A stretch of 64,000 nucleotides of DNA from Pseudomonas palleroniana (GCF_003031675.1 NZ_PYWX01000061.1:186001-250000); one strand, 5' to 3'; positions 35,256 through 44,426 are shown, counted from the stretch's first letter. Numbers and translations: made by a program. The notes: generated by a model not told the origin, from the sequence alone.

Positions 35256-36355
35256 TGATGCTCAGGCGACAGGCTTTGGCGATTGGCAGCGTGCTGCTCA
35301 GCGCGCTCACGTTGGGTGGCTGGACGCTATTCAAGCAAAAGGGCAAAAGCCCACTGCTGCTCTCGGCACGCGATGATGCCGAGGGCAAGCACTACGCGGT
35401 CGGTTTCCGCCTGGATGGCAAGCAGGTGTTTGCCACCCAGGTCGGCCAACGCTGCCACGACATCATCAACCACCCGGCGCTGCCGATTGCGCTGTTTGTG
35501 GCCCGCCGCCCGGGCACCGAGAGTTATCTGATCGACCTGCGTGATGGCGCGTTGCTGCAAACCATCACCTCGAACGCCAACCGCCACTTCTATGGCCACG
35601 CGGTGATTCACCAGAGCGGCGAATGGCTGTATGCCACCGAGAACGACACCTCCGATCCAGGCCGTGGCCTGCTCGGCGTCTACCGGTTCGAAGGTGAGCG
35701 CCTGGTGCACAGCGGCGAGATCTCCACCCACGGCATCGGCCCGCACCAGGTGTCGTGGATGCCCGACGGCGAAACCCTGGTGGTGGCCAACGGCGGTATT
35801 CGCACCGAAGCCGAAAGCCGGGTGGAGATGAACCTCAACGCCATGGAGCCGAGCCTGGTGCTGATGCGCCGCGATGGCACGCTGATCAGCAAGGAAACCC
35901 TCGGCCAGCAGATGAACAGCGTGCGCCATATGGGCATCGCCAACGATGGCACTGTCCTCACCGGGCAACAATTCATGGGGCCTTCCCACGAACGCTCGGA
36001 ACTGCTGGCGATCAAGCGGCCGGGGCAACCGTTCGTGGCGTTCCCGGTGGCCGATGAGCAATTGCAGGCCATGGGGCACTACACCGCCAGCGTCGCGGTG
36101 CACAGCCAATTGCGCCTGGTGGCGCTGACTGCGCCACGGGGCAATCGGTTTTTTATCTGGGATATCGACAGCGGTGAGCTGCGCCTGGACGGCCCTTTGC
36201 CCGACTGTGCCGGCGTGGGGGCAGTGGCGGATGGCTTTGTCGTCACCTCCGGCCAGGGACGCTGCCGGTTCTACGATTGCCGTCAGAACTCATTGGTCGC
36301 CACCCCCTTGGAGTTACCGGCGGGGCTTTGGGATAACCACCTGCATCTGATTTGA
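35255..36355 (+). CDS. DUF1513 domain-containing protein
   Basis: A 366-residue protein with an N-terminal RR-containing export signal (MLRRQALAIGS), possibly of Tat type, followed by a beta-propeller-like body with repeating strands (GHAVIHQSGEWLYATEND, HQVSWMPDGETLVVANGG). DUF1513 genes regularly follow imelysin and di-heme oxidoreductase genes and probably serve the same periplasmic iron-linked process. The activity is unknown. The start overlaps the imelysin stop (TGATG). Confidence 0.88.
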   Translation: MMLRRQALAIGSVLLSALTLGGWTLFKQKGKSPLLLSARDDAEGKHYAVGFRLDGKQVFATQVGQRCHDIINHPALPIALFVARRPGTESYLIDLRDGALLQTITSNANRHFYGHAVIHQSGEWLYATENDTSDPGRGLLGVYRFEGERLVHSGEISTHGIGPHQVSWMPDGETLVVANGGIRTEAESRVEMNLNAMEPSLVLMRRDGTLISKETLGQQMNSVRHMGIANDGTVLTGQQFMGPSHERSELLAIKRPGQPFVAFPVADEQLQAMGHYTASVAVHSQLRLVALTAPRGNRFFIWDIDSGELRLDGPLPDCAGVGAVADGFVVTSGQGRCRFYDCRQNSLVATPLELPAGLWDNHLHLI

Positions 36356-36363
36356 AGGCAAAA

Positions 36364-36392
36364 AAAAGGGCCTCGCATCGCAAGGCCCTGTT
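36364..36392 (+). terminator. Terminator-like hairpin after the iron-linked operon
   Basis: GGGCCT and AGGCCC arms around a nine-base loop, preceded by eight As and followed by TGTTTC. It could act weakly in both directions. Confidence 0.6.
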
Positions 36393-36421
36393 TCGGGGGG
36401 GTGAATTTTTTAAGGTTCATC

Positions 36422-36649
36422 TCAACTCTGTGGCCTCATCCCTTGAGACATCCCGAACATGAACAACAGCAGATCATGATCGGGCCTTGCCTTTACGTTC
36501 GCCTTGGCGACACGCGGTAACAGGCATTGCCCGTTACCGTCCACCGCACTGAGCACTTGTGTACGAGGTTGCTCCCACGCAGCCAGGGCTAGGGCTGCAA
36601 CACCCAACGCGCCGACCAGAAACAAACCTCGTGCTATTTCTAGCTTCAT
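36422..36649 (-). CDS. Small hypothetical membrane protein
   Basis: A 75-residue protein with one N-terminal membrane helix (about residues 7-25), then a short soluble tail with basic residues. The ATGA overlap with the preceding kinase gene indicates coupled translation. It is the last gene of a run with the kinase and methyltransferase genes. No family is recognised; a role in the lipopolysaccharide or envelope context of the operon is possible but unproven. Confidence 0.7.
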   Translation of the reverse strand: MKLEIARGLFLVGALGVAALALAAWEQPRTQVLSAVDGNGQCLLPRVAKANVKARPDHDLLLFMFGMSQGMRPQS

Positions 36650-37365
36650 CTGGTTAAACCCTTGATAGCGCTGCCAAACGCCGTCTCGTAAAAGTAGCTG
36701 AGTTTTTTCCAGTCGGCATCGCTCCACGACGAATGGCGACGCAGTTGCAGCATGTCGTGGGAAGCGGCCCGATAGGCGGTCAAACGCTGGCGACACTTCT
36801 CGAAGTCCAGCAGCGCAACTTCCACATTGGCCGAATCACCTTCGCCCGTTACCCGCACGAAGATGTGCTTGATATACAGGCAACCGTGCTGCCAACGGCC
36901 CTTGTGCATGCGCGCCAGGGTGCCGGCCAGTTCCTTGAGCAGGCGCTCATGAACAAGCTCGCCGTACTGTTCGCGGCCGCCGGCGGCATACCAGTTTTCA
37001 ATCTCGTCGAAACCGTCCAGGGACGCCGTGACCAGCAGTGCTTTCCATCGGTGTTCCGGGTCGCGACGTGCCTCGCAAAACACCAGCTCCGGTACGCGTA
37101 CATCGAGTAAACGCAAGCCCTTGAGGGCGTCACGCTCACGTAGCACGGTCGGGCGTCCGAACGGGTGAAGCCAACTGCGGTAGATGTGCCCGGTCTGGCG
37201 TTTGCTGTAGAGCAAGCGCCCATTGGGGCTGATGACCCGCTGCACACCACTTTCACCGCCACGCCGACGATTGGGTTCCTCGACCCATTCCCCTTTCAGG
37301 CGCCAGAAATAATCAAACCGCTCCTCGGGAGCTACATGACTACCTGCTACGCACTCAACTGCCAT
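36646..37365 (-). CDS. InaA/WapQ-like lipopolysaccharide kinase
   Basis: A 239-residue protein of the InaA/LPS core kinase family. It begins MAVECVAGSHV. The kinase-like fold shows WQHGCLYIKHIFV in the place of the catalytic loop and ALLDFEKCR as the metal-binding DFE segment. In P. putida an inaA/wapQ gene sits downstream of colRS and orf222, the arrangement seen here. The likely job is phosphorylation of the lipopolysaccharide inner core. It starts four bases after the methyltransferase stop. Confidence 0.85.
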   Translation of the reverse strand: MAVECVAGSHVAPEERFDYFWRLKGEWVEEPNRRRGGESGVQRVISPNGRLLYSKRQTGHIYRSWLHPFGRPTVLRERDALKGLRLLDVRVPELVFCEARRDPEHRWKALLVTASLDGFDEIENWYAAGGREQYGELVHERLLKELAGTLARMHKGRWQHGCLYIKHIFVRVTGEGDSANVEVALLDFEKCRQRLTAYRAASHDMLQLRRHSSWSDADWKKLSYFYETAFGSAIKGLTR

Positions 37366-37369
37366 CCTG

Positions 37370-38050
37370 TCACCTCTTACGCAATACATAGACTCGCCAC
37401 ATGGCATAGAGCGGCATGAAGTCCAGGGATTCCTGAACACGGAAACCGGCCTGCTCAAATTCTGCCTCGACAGTAGCCGCCGGTAACACAAACCGATTTT
37501 GGTAACCTTCCTGCTCACCTCTTTCGCGACGCCGGGACTCGGCGCGCTTGCGTCTCCAGGCCTTGAAGTTGCCATCGACCCACAGCGAGAGGATCACGCT
37601 GTCGCGCGTCACACGCTGAAACTCCTGCAATATCGCCAGCCTATGCTCCGGATCACCAATGTGGTGCATCAAGCGCATGCAGAAAATGCTGTCGACCGAG
37701 TTGTCCGGCAAATCGATATCAAAGGCCGATGTCTGCAAAGTGCGTACCCGTTTCACCACGTCCGCCGGTTGGGCGACTGTGGCGACCTTCAACATCGATG
37801 CCGAATTATCAGCGCCGATAATCACACGGTTGGGTTTTTCGGCCAGTAATGGCCAGAAGCGCCCGGCGCCGCAGGGCAGGTCCAGGACCAGCCCAGGCTC
37901 ACCGGCCATGGCCAGCGCACCGCGCGCCAATTGCTCGTCGCGTTTGTGGGACAACCGGCGAGCCAGATTGTCCTGATGCTTGAGCAAATAATTTTGCGCG
38001 TGTTGGTCGTCGTACTTTTCGGAAAATTCGAGCTTGATCGGGGAAGGCAT
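37370..38050 (-). CDS. Class I SAM-dependent methyltransferase (Orf222-like)
   Basis: A 226-residue methyltransferase. The SAM site is LVLDLPCGAGRFWPLL near residues 54-69, followed by IGADNSASML and a post-II motif FDIDLPDNSVDSIFC. It is the first gene of the operon with the InaA-like kinase, equivalent to orf222 in the ColR regulon of P. putida. The substrate is unknown, but the neighbourhood suggests envelope lipid or lipopolysaccharide chemistry. A ColR-like site lies in its upstream region. Confidence 0.87.
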   Translation of the reverse strand: MPSPIKLEFSEKYDDQHAQNYLLKHQDNLARRLSHKRDEQLARGALAMAGEPGLVLDLPCGAGRFWPLLAEKPNRVIIGADNSASMLKVATVAQPADVVKRVRTLQTSAFDIDLPDNSVDSIFCMRLMHHIGDPEHRLAILQEFQRVTRDSVILSLWVDGNFKAWRRKRAESRRRERGEQEGYQNRFVLPAATVEAEFEQAGFRVQESLDFMPLYAMWRVYVLRKR

Positions 38051-38118
38051 CTAAACATCTCCAGTTGCTGATGCCTACAACCTTAAGCAGCAAACTGTGA
38101 GCGACAGGTCAACTGGTT

Positions 38119-38134
38119 GTGAAAAACTTGTCCT
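38119..38134 (-). promoter_or_regulatory. Candidate ColR binding site upstream of the methyltransferase operon
   Basis: On the minus strand AGGACAAGTTTTTCAC ends in the invariant TTTTTCAC of the P. putida ColR consensus and keeps the A and C at the expected positions. It faces the operon it would activate, about 70-85 bases before its start. Confidence 0.5.
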
Positions 38135-38210
38135 GTCCAACCCCATACATTTCAAGACTTTACAGACACAAACGGTGGCCTGGGGCCATCTTCGCCGAAA
38201 AGCACGCTAA

Positions 38211-38230
38211 CTGCCGCAGCATAGCGGCAG
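38211..38230 (-). terminator. Terminator-like hairpin after colS
   Basis: CTGCCGC and GCGGCAG arms around six bases, 10 bases beyond the colS stop. No clear T-run follows, so ending may be partial. Confidence 0.5.
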
Positions 38231-38239
38231 GCTGGCGAG

Positions 38240-39520
38240 TCAGGGTTTGACCTGGCTCAACTCGACATGAAAGCGGCAGCCGTTGGGCTCCATGGTGCTC
38301 AGGCTGACGCTCCAGCCTTGGCTCTCGCAGATGCGTTGCACCAGCGACAAACCCAATCCCAGGCCCTCACCGCGCTTCTCGCTGCCACGCACAAAAGGCT
38401 CGAACATCGCTTCACGTTTTTCTTCCGGTATACCGACGCCGGAGTCTTCGACGATAAAACCGCTCGGCTCCAGGGTGAGGCGGATAAACCCTTGCTCGGT
38501 GTAATGCAGCGCGTTGCGCAGCAAGTTACCCATCACCGCATGCAAGAACGTGGTGTTGTAGCGGGTCGCCAAGGGGTTGCCAGGAATGTAGATCAACTCA
38601 AGCCCTTTTTGCTCGATGGGCTCGCGCCAGATACCGAGCAAGTCATCGGCCACCTGTTTGAGATTGACCTGCGGCGACATGGCAGCATCATCATGTTTGG
38701 CACGGGCGAGCATCAGGAAGGTTTGCACCAGCTCGCGCATTTCCTCACTGGCGCGGGCGATGCGCTCGACCTGGGCACGGCCGCGCTGATCAATCGCCGG
38801 GTTCTCCAGCAACAGTTCGCAGGAAGTCGCCAACACCATCAAGGGTGTGCGCAATTCATGGCTCACGTCGCTGGTAAACAACTGCTCACGGGACAACGCC
38901 TGACGCAAGCGGCCGAGCGTGGCATCGAAAGCCACCGCCAGTTCACCCACTTCATCAGCCGCATAATCCGGGGCCAACGGCGGCGCCAGGCCCAGCAACT
39001 GGTCACGATGGCGTACCTGGCGGGCCAGGCGTACCACCGGTGCCATCACCTTGCGGGCCAACACCCAACCCAGGAACACCGCCAGCGCCAGGCTGAGCAC
39101 GAACCCCACCAGCACCACCGCAAACAACACGCGCTCACGCTCTTCAAAGTCGCTCTGGTCTTGCAGCAGGACATAGCGCCGACCGTCAACCACTTCGACC
39201 ATGGCGTGGTACGACAGCGCTTCGCGAAACACCTCATGAAAGCCTGGGTCCAGGTGTCGCAAATCCTTGGGCAGTTCGAAATCGCCGCGCCCACCGCTGA
39301 AATAGAACAACTGGTCCGGCTCCGGCCGGTGGCTCCAGTCTTCGACGCTGTCCATCAATAGCAACCGTTGCAGGTCGCCACCCAGGCCCGCCGAGATCAG
39401 TTTCTCTTCCACCAGGTGCACCGTCGCAACAATGCCCATGGCGAAAGCCCCCGCCACCAGCGCGCTCATCAAGGCAAAGGCGATGATGATCCGCTGGGCA
39501 AGGCTTTGCTTAAACTCCAT
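38240..39520 (-). CDS. colS: Sensor histidine kinase ColS
   Basis: A 426-residue membrane sensor. TM1 is near residues 10-30. The short periplasmic loop keeps the residues known in P. putida ColS for sensing iron and zinc: H35, E38, D57, H95, E96 and the ExxE motif E126-E129. TM2 is near 133-154, then HAMP, His221 in FTSDVSHELRTPL, and the ATPase domain. ColS responds to excess Zn and Fe and signals to ColR. The ATG at 39520 overlaps the colR stop and gives the known numbering. Confidence 0.95.
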   Translation of the reverse strand: MEFKQSLAQRIIIAFALMSALVAGAFAMGIVATVHLVEEKLISAGLGGDLQRLLLMDSVEDWSHRPEPDQLFYFSGGRGDFELPKDLRHLDPGFHEVFREALSYHAMVEVVDGRRYVLLQDQSDFEERERVLFAVVLVGFVLSLALAVFLGWVLARKVMAPVVRLARQVRHRDQLLGLAPPLAPDYAADEVGELAVAFDATLGRLRQALSREQLFTSDVSHELRTPLMVLATSCELLLENPAIDQRGRAQVERIARASEEMRELVQTFLMLARAKHDDAAMSPQVNLKQVADDLLGIWREPIEQKGLELIYIPGNPLATRYNTTFLHAVMGNLLRNALHYTEQGFIRLTLEPSGFIVEDSGVGIPEEKREAMFEPFVRGSEKRGEGLGLGLSLVQRICESQGWSVSLSTMEPNGCRFHVELSQVKP

Positions 39521-40193
39521 CACGCCCCTCGGCCAGGCGATAACCGACGCCGTGCACCGTCTGCAGCAATGGCTTGGCGAAAGGTTTATCGATCACCTGG
39601 CGCAACTGGTGAACGTGGCTGCGCAGGCTGTCGCTGTCCGGGCAGTCATCGCCCCACAGGGCTTCTTCGAGCACTTCGCGGCGCAACACATGCGGACTCT
39701 TCTGCATCAGCACCGCCAGCAACTTCAGGCCCACCGGGTTGAGCTTGAGCAGGCGCCCTTCGCGGGTGACTTCCAGGGTATCGAGATCGTAGTACAAGTC
39801 GCCCACCTGCAAGGCGCGACGACCACCGCCCTGGGCGCGGCGCAGCACAGCTTCAATGCGCGCAGCCAATTCGGACAAGGCGAACGGCTTGAGCAGGTAA
39901 TCATCGGCACCCGACTTGAAGCCCTGCAACCGGTCATCCAACTGATCGCGGGCAGTGAGCATGATCACCGGTGTGTCACGGCGCGCGTCTTCGCGCAGGC
40001 GTTTGCACAAGGTGTAGCCATCAATGCCTGGCAGCATGATATCGAGCACGATCAGGTCGTAATGCTCGGTGGCCGCCAGGTGCAGGCCCGACAAACCGTC
40101 CTGCGCGCAGTCAACGGTATAGCCCTTGAGCCCCAGGTAGTCTGCCAGGTTGGCCAGAATATCGCGGTTGTCTTCAACCAATAGAATTCGCAT
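39510..40193 (-). CDS. colR: Response regulator ColR
   Basis: A 227-residue OmpR-type response regulator. The receiver phospho-acceptor is Asp51 (LIVLDIMLPG), and a winged-helix DNA-binding domain follows (RSHVHQLRQVIDKPF). In P. putida ColR activates envelope and lipopolysaccharide genes in response to ColS. It is divergent from the LtaS-like sulfatase, with a TTTTTCAC site between them. The ATG at 40193 begins the receiver fold; the longer upstream frame is not conserved-like. Confidence 0.95.
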   Translation of the reverse strand: MRILLVEDNRDILANLADYLGLKGYTVDCAQDGLSGLHLAATEHYDLIVLDIMLPGIDGYTLCKRLREDARRDTPVIMLTARDQLDDRLQGFKSGADDYLLKPFALSELAARIEAVLRRAQGGGRRALQVGDLYYDLDTLEVTREGRLLKLNPVGLKLLAVLMQKSPHVLRREVLEEALWGDDCPDSDSLRSHVHQLRQVIDKPFAKPLLQTVHGVGYRLAEGRDGV

Positions 40194-40311
40194 GAGCAGT
40201 GTCTCCGTACTGTCGTGCCAGCCGTGCTGGCTCGCGCAGCTTAAGGCCTGGCGTGGCTCAGGGATAGACCTGTCGGACTTATCGATTAATCTTCTCAACC
40301 AACTTTATGAT

Positions 40312-40327
40312 CTAATGAGTTTTTCAC
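40312..40327 (+). promoter_or_regulatory. Candidate ColR binding site before the LtaS-like gene
   Basis: CTAATGAGTTTTTCAC ends in the same TTTTTCAC core as the ColR consensus and keeps YYNA at its start. It points toward the sulfatase gene, about 62 bases upstream of it, next to colR. Confidence 0.55.
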
Positions 40328-40389
40328 TATAGATTCACAGGCCGCCAATAAGGCCTGGCCGAAGATCATCGCCCATTAATAGAAGGATT

Positions 40390-42348
40390 ATGCTGGACAT
40401 GGGGTTTCTCAAAACCGCGCCTATGCGCTACCTGCTGCTCGTCACCGGCGCATGGTTGGTTATTTTCCTGCTCACCCGCAGCGTCCTGCTACTGACTCAC
40501 CTGAGTGAAGTCGGAGGCAACGTACTGCCGGTGTTTGGCGTGGGCTTGCTGTACGACTTGGGCTTCCTGACCTATGCAGCCTTGCCGCTGGGCCTGTATT
40601 TGCTGCTTTGCCCACCGGGGCTGTGGCGCCGTCGCGGCCATCGCTGGTTCCTGCAAGCGGTGTTGACGGTCAGCCTGTTCGCCATGTTGTTTACCTCGGT
40701 GGCCGAATGGCTGTTCTGGGACGAGTTCGGCGTGCGCTTCAACTTTATCGCCGTGGATTACCTGGTGTATTCCGACGAGGTGCTGAACAACCTGCTGGAG
40801 TCTTATCCGATCGGCAAGTTGCTCAGCCTGTTGGCGATGCTGGCGGTGGTGCTGAGCGTGGCACTGCGCAAACCCTTCAACGCCGCCTTGAATGCACCGC
40901 TGCCGCCGATGCGCGGCCGCTTGCTGAGCGCCTTGAGCCTGTTGATCGCCGCCGGCCTCAGCCTGCAACTGATCAGCCAGGACAGCCCGCGTACCCAGGG
41001 CGGCAACGCCTACAAGAACGAACTGGCGAGCAATGGCCCGTATCAGTTTTTCGCGGCATTTCGCAATAACGAGCTGGACTACACGCAGTTCTACAAGAGC
41101 CTGCCAACCGAGGTGGTCGCCCAGCAGCTACGCACCGAACTCAGCGAGCCCAACGCGCGCTTTATCGGCAAAGACCCGCTGGATATCCGCCGTGCCATCG
41201 AGAACCCCGGCACCTTGCGCAAGCCCAATATCGTGCTGGTGACCATCGAAAGCTTCAGCGCCAAATACATGGGCAGCAACGGTGATGGGCGCAACCTTAC
41301 GCTCAACCTCGATGCGCTGCGCAAGCAAAGCCTGTACTTCAATAACTTCTATGCCACCGGTACGCGTACCGACCGTGGCCTGGAAGCCATCACCCTGGCC
41401 ATTCCGCCAACGCCAGGGCGCTCGATCGTCAAGCGCATAGGGCGGGAAAGCGGCTTTGCCAGCCTGGGTCAACAACTCAGCGCCATCGGCTACGACAGTG
41501 TGTTTGTCTATGGCGGGCGTGGTTACTTCGACAACATGAACGCGTTCTTCAGCGGCAACGGTTATCGGGTCGTGGACCAGAGCAGCGTGGCCGAATCGGA
41601 TATCTCGTTTAAAAATGCCTGGGGCATGGCCGACGAAGACCTCTACCGGCAGACCCTGAAACTGGCCGATGCCGACTACGCCAAGCAGCAGCCGTTTCTA
41701 CTGCAATTGATGACCACCTCCAACCATCGCCCCTACACCTACCCGGACGGGCGTATTGATATCAAGTCCGGCAAGGGCCGAGACGGTGCGGTCAAATACA
41801 CCGACTACGCCATCGGCCAGTTCCTTGAGGCCGCACGCCAGAAGCCCTGGTTCGATAACACGATCTTCGTGTTCGTCGCCGACCACACGGCCGGCAGCGC
41901 GGGCAAGGAAGACTTGCCGATCACCAACTACCAGATCCCCCTGTTCATCTACGCCCCGAAATTGATCGAGGCACGGGAAACCGCGCAACTGGCCAGCCAG
42001 ATCGACTTGGCGCCCACCTTGCTGGGCCTGCTCAACCTGAGCTACGAGTCCACCTTCTTTGGTCGCAACCTGTTGCAAGACAGTCCATTGCCACCGCGTG
42101 TGGTGGTCGGCAACTACCAGCACCTGGGGTTGTTCGACGGCAAGGACCTGGCGATCCTCAGCCCGCGCCAAGGGTTGCGTCGCCATGATCAGGCGCTGGG
42201 TGAAAGCCAGGAGTTACGCGTGGGCAGCGATGATCCGTTGATCCAGCGGGCGATCACCTACTATCAAGCTGCCAGCTACGGTTACACACAACAACTGCTC
42301 GGCTGGAAAGCCCCCAAGAACGCGGCACCGGCGCTCACCGCCGACTGA
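40390..42348 (+). CDS. LTA synthase-like membrane sulfatase
   Basis: A 652-residue protein with about five N-terminal membrane helices and a periplasmic sulfatase/LtaS domain from about residue 275. Likely catalytic features are E287 in LVTIESFSA, the nucleophile Thr327 in TRTDRG, and the metal site VADHTAG. In proteobacteria such enzymes transfer phosphoglycerol or phosphoethanolamine to osmoregulated glucans or lipid A. The acceptor is not known here. Its place divergent from colR, with a ColR-like site between, suggests an envelope-modifying role. Confidence 0.88.
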   Translation: MLDMGFLKTAPMRYLLLVTGAWLVIFLLTRSVLLLTHLSEVGGNVLPVFGVGLLYDLGFLTYAALPLGLYLLLCPPGLWRRRGHRWFLQAVLTVSLFAMLFTSVAEWLFWDEFGVRFNFIAVDYLVYSDEVLNNLLESYPIGKLLSLLAMLAVVLSVALRKPFNAALNAPLPPMRGRLLSALSLLIAAGLSLQLISQDSPRTQGGNAYKNELASNGPYQFFAAFRNNELDYTQFYKSLPTEVVAQQLRTELSEPNARFIGKDPLDIRRAIENPGTLRKPNIVLVTIESFSAKYMGSNGDGRNLTLNLDALRKQSLYFNNFYATGTRTDRGLEAITLAIPPTPGRSIVKRIGRESGFASLGQQLSAIGYDSVFVYGGRGYFDNMNAFFSGNGYRVVDQSSVAESDISFKNAWGMADEDLYRQTLKLADADYAKQQPFLLQLMTTSNHRPYTYPDGRIDIKSGKGRDGAVKYTDYAIGQFLEAARQKPWFDNTIFVFVADHTAGSAGKEDLPITNYQIPLFIYAPKLIEARETAQLASQIDLAPTLLGLLNLSYESTFFGRNLLQDSPLPPRVVVGNYQHLGLFDGKDLAILSPRQGLRRHDQALGESQELRVGSDDPLIQRAITYYQAASYGYTQQLLGWKAPKNAAPALTAD

Positions 42349-42370
42349 TAAACCCACGAAGTGCGCGTCC

Positions 42371-42398
42371 CGCCCTTGCCTCCTCCCAGGCAAGGGCG
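42371..42398. other. Long hairpin before the RstA-like gene
   Basis: CGCCCTTGCCT (42371-42381) and AGGCAAGGGCG (42388-42398) form an 11-base perfect stem in the 88-base gap between the sulfatase and the response regulator. No T-run follows; it may end or slow transcription or lie in the regulator's mRNA leader. Confidence 0.5.
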
Positions 42399-42436
42399 TA
42401 ACACTTGCGGCCTTGCTTCGGCGACGGCCCTTTTTC

Positions 42437-43135
42437 ATGTCCGACACCCTCCTGCTGATTGAAGACGACCGCCCACTGGCCGCGTTGACGGCCGAGTTCC
42501 TGCGCGCCGAAGGTTTTACCGTTGCGGTGGAGCACCGTGGCGATCATGCAGCCCAGCGCATTCTCGATGAACAGCCGGCGCTGTTGATCCTGGACGTGAT
42601 GTTGCCGGGTATCGACGGCTTCACTCTGTGTCGACAGATTCGTGATCACTACCCCGGGCTGATCCTGATGATGACGGCATTGGATGAAAACGCCGAACAA
42701 TTGACCGGCTTCGATGTGGGCGCGGACGACTATGTGGTCAAGCCCGTCGACCCGCTGCTGTTGCTGGCGCGTATCCGCTCACTGCTGCGCCGCCGCCCGC
42801 AAACGCCCCGCGCCACTTACCAATGGGGCAGTTTCCGATTGGACTTGAACAGCCATTTCGCTTGGCTCAAAGAAACCCCTTTGCAGTTTTCGGTGGCCGA
42901 GTTCGAATTGCTGGCGATTTTCGCCCGCCATTGCGGCGTGTTGCTGACCCGCGAAAAACTCCTCCAGAGCCTGCGGGGCCTGGAGTACGACGGGGTCAAC
43001 CGCTCCATCGATATGCGCGTGTCGCGCCTGCGTAAAAAGCTGATGAACCTGGCTTGCCCGGTGACCATCCAGACGATCACGGCCCAAGGCTATCTCTTTG
43101 TCGAAATCCCACAGGACGGCCAAGATGCTGTCTAA
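42437..43135 (+). CDS. OmpR-family response regulator, RstA-like
   Basis: A 232-residue response regulator with the phospho-acceptor Asp53 in LLILDVMLPG, KPVDPLLL after its conserved lysine, and a winged-helix domain ending TIQTITAQGYLFV. It overlaps the kinase gene by 11 bases. The pair looks like RstA/RstB; what it controls is unknown, but the GH8 enzyme gene follows directly. The ATG at 42437 begins the receiver; an upstream start would add a non-conserved leader. Confidence 0.9.
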   Translation: MSDTLLLIEDDRPLAALTAEFLRAEGFTVAVEHRGDHAAQRILDEQPALLILDVMLPGIDGFTLCRQIRDHYPGLILMMTALDENAEQLTGFDVGADDYVVKPVDPLLLLARIRSLLRRRPQTPRATYQWGSFRLDLNSHFAWLKETPLQFSVAEFELLAIFARHCGVLLTREKLLQSLRGLEYDGVNRSIDMRVSRLRKKLMNLACPVTIQTITAQGYLFVEIPQDGQDAV

Positions 43136-44426
43136 AGTGCGCCCCTGGATGGCCGTCGTGGCGGGCACCGCTTGGGCGGCCTTGACGTGTTATCTGTTGT
43201 GGCTGTGCGCCAACGCTTCGGTGTTTGTCGGTGAAGACAGCTTTCTACGCTTGATGGCCGGGCCGGGCTACCTGGTGGCCGAGCAGCTCAAGGCCTTGCC
43301 GGCCGACCAACGCGAATCGCACATGGACACCTTGCGCGCACATTTCCAGTACCCGGTGGCACTGGTCGCGCTGGATGACGTCGAGCTGCCGCCGGAAGCC
43401 TTGGTGATGTTGGAACATCAACAGCCGGCGCTCAATAGCGACGAAGACATCACCTACTTCCCGCTGGACGACGACACCGTGATCCAGTTCGGCCCCATGT
43501 GGGGCACGGCTGAGGTCGATGACCTGCTGAAATTTCCGATTTACTGGATAACAGCAGGCGTCGCCGGCCTGCCGGTGTTACTGCTGCTCTGGCTCGGCTT
43601 ACGCGCACACAGCCGGCGCACCAGCGAACTGGGCAAGCTCAATGCCTGCCTCGGTACACTGGCGCACACGCCGAATGTGATGTTGCCCGCGATGGGCAAG
43701 GAATGGGCGCCGTTGCTGCAGACGCTGCAACAACATGCCCAGGCCATCAGCGCCATGGGCGAACGCCACCGCGAAGTCTCCCAAGCGGTGTCGCATGAAC
43801 TGCGCACGCCCCTGGCACGCATGCGCTTTGCCCTGACCCTGCTGGGCAAAAGTGACGACCCGCCGACACGCACCCGACTTCAGGAGCGCTTGCTCACCGA
43901 CGTCGAAGAACTGGAAGCCTTGGTGCGGGCCAGCCTGGCTTTCGCACGAATGGCCGGTTCTGCGTCAGACCTGCATTACGAGCCCATCCGCATTCGCGAG
44001 TGGCTGCATCAGGAATTTGCCTTGCTGGACGGACATCAGCGCCACCTGAGCCTGGAGACCGACCCACCGGAGCTGGAGCTGATCGGCGACCGTGCGCTGT
44101 TGCACCTGATCGTGCGCAACCTGCTGAGCAACGCCATCACCTATGCCCGCGACCAGGTGTGTGTCAGCGCGGCCTACCATGGCCAACACCATCTGATACT
44201 GCACGTCGACGATGACGGCCCTGGCGTCGTCGCGGAAAACCGTGAAAAAATCTTCGAGCCTTTCGTACGGCTGGCCATGGGCGGTGACGCTCCAGGCGGC
44301 TTCGGCCTTGGCCTGGCGCTGGCCAAACGGGCGACGCAGTGGCACCGCGGTGAACTATCGGTGGCCCGCAGCCCACGGGGGGGCGCACGCTTGAGTCTGG
44401 TCCTGCCGCTGCGCCCACCTCAGTAG
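43125..44426 (+). CDS. Sensor histidine kinase, RstB-like
   Basis: A 433-residue sensor. TM1 is near residues 10-32, a short periplasmic domain follows, TM2 is near 139-160, then a HAMP-like linker, His224 in SQAVSHELRTPLARM, and an ATPase domain with NLLSNAITYA and GGFGLGLALA. It shares the RstB build. The signal is unknown. The ATG at 43125 overlaps the response regulator stop and is preferred to an earlier in-frame codon deeper in the regulator gene. Confidence 0.9.
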   Translation: MLSKVRPWMAVVAGTAWAALTCYLLWLCANASVFVGEDSFLRLMAGPGYLVAEQLKALPADQRESHMDTLRAHFQYPVALVALDDVELPPEALVMLEHQQPALNSDEDITYFPLDDDTVIQFGPMWGTAEVDDLLKFPIYWITAGVAGLPVLLLLWLGLRAHSRRTSELGKLNACLGTLAHTPNVMLPAMGKEWAPLLQTLQQHAQAISAMGERHREVSQAVSHELRTPLARMRFALTLLGKSDDPPTRTRLQERLLTDVEELEALVRASLAFARMAGSASDLHYEPIRIREWLHQEFALLDGHQRHLSLETDPPELELIGDRALLHLIVRNLLSNAITYARDQVCVSAAYHGQHHLILHVDDDGPGVVAENREKIFEPFVRLAMGGDAPGGFGLGLALAKRATQWHRGELSVARSPRGGARLSLVLPLRPPQ

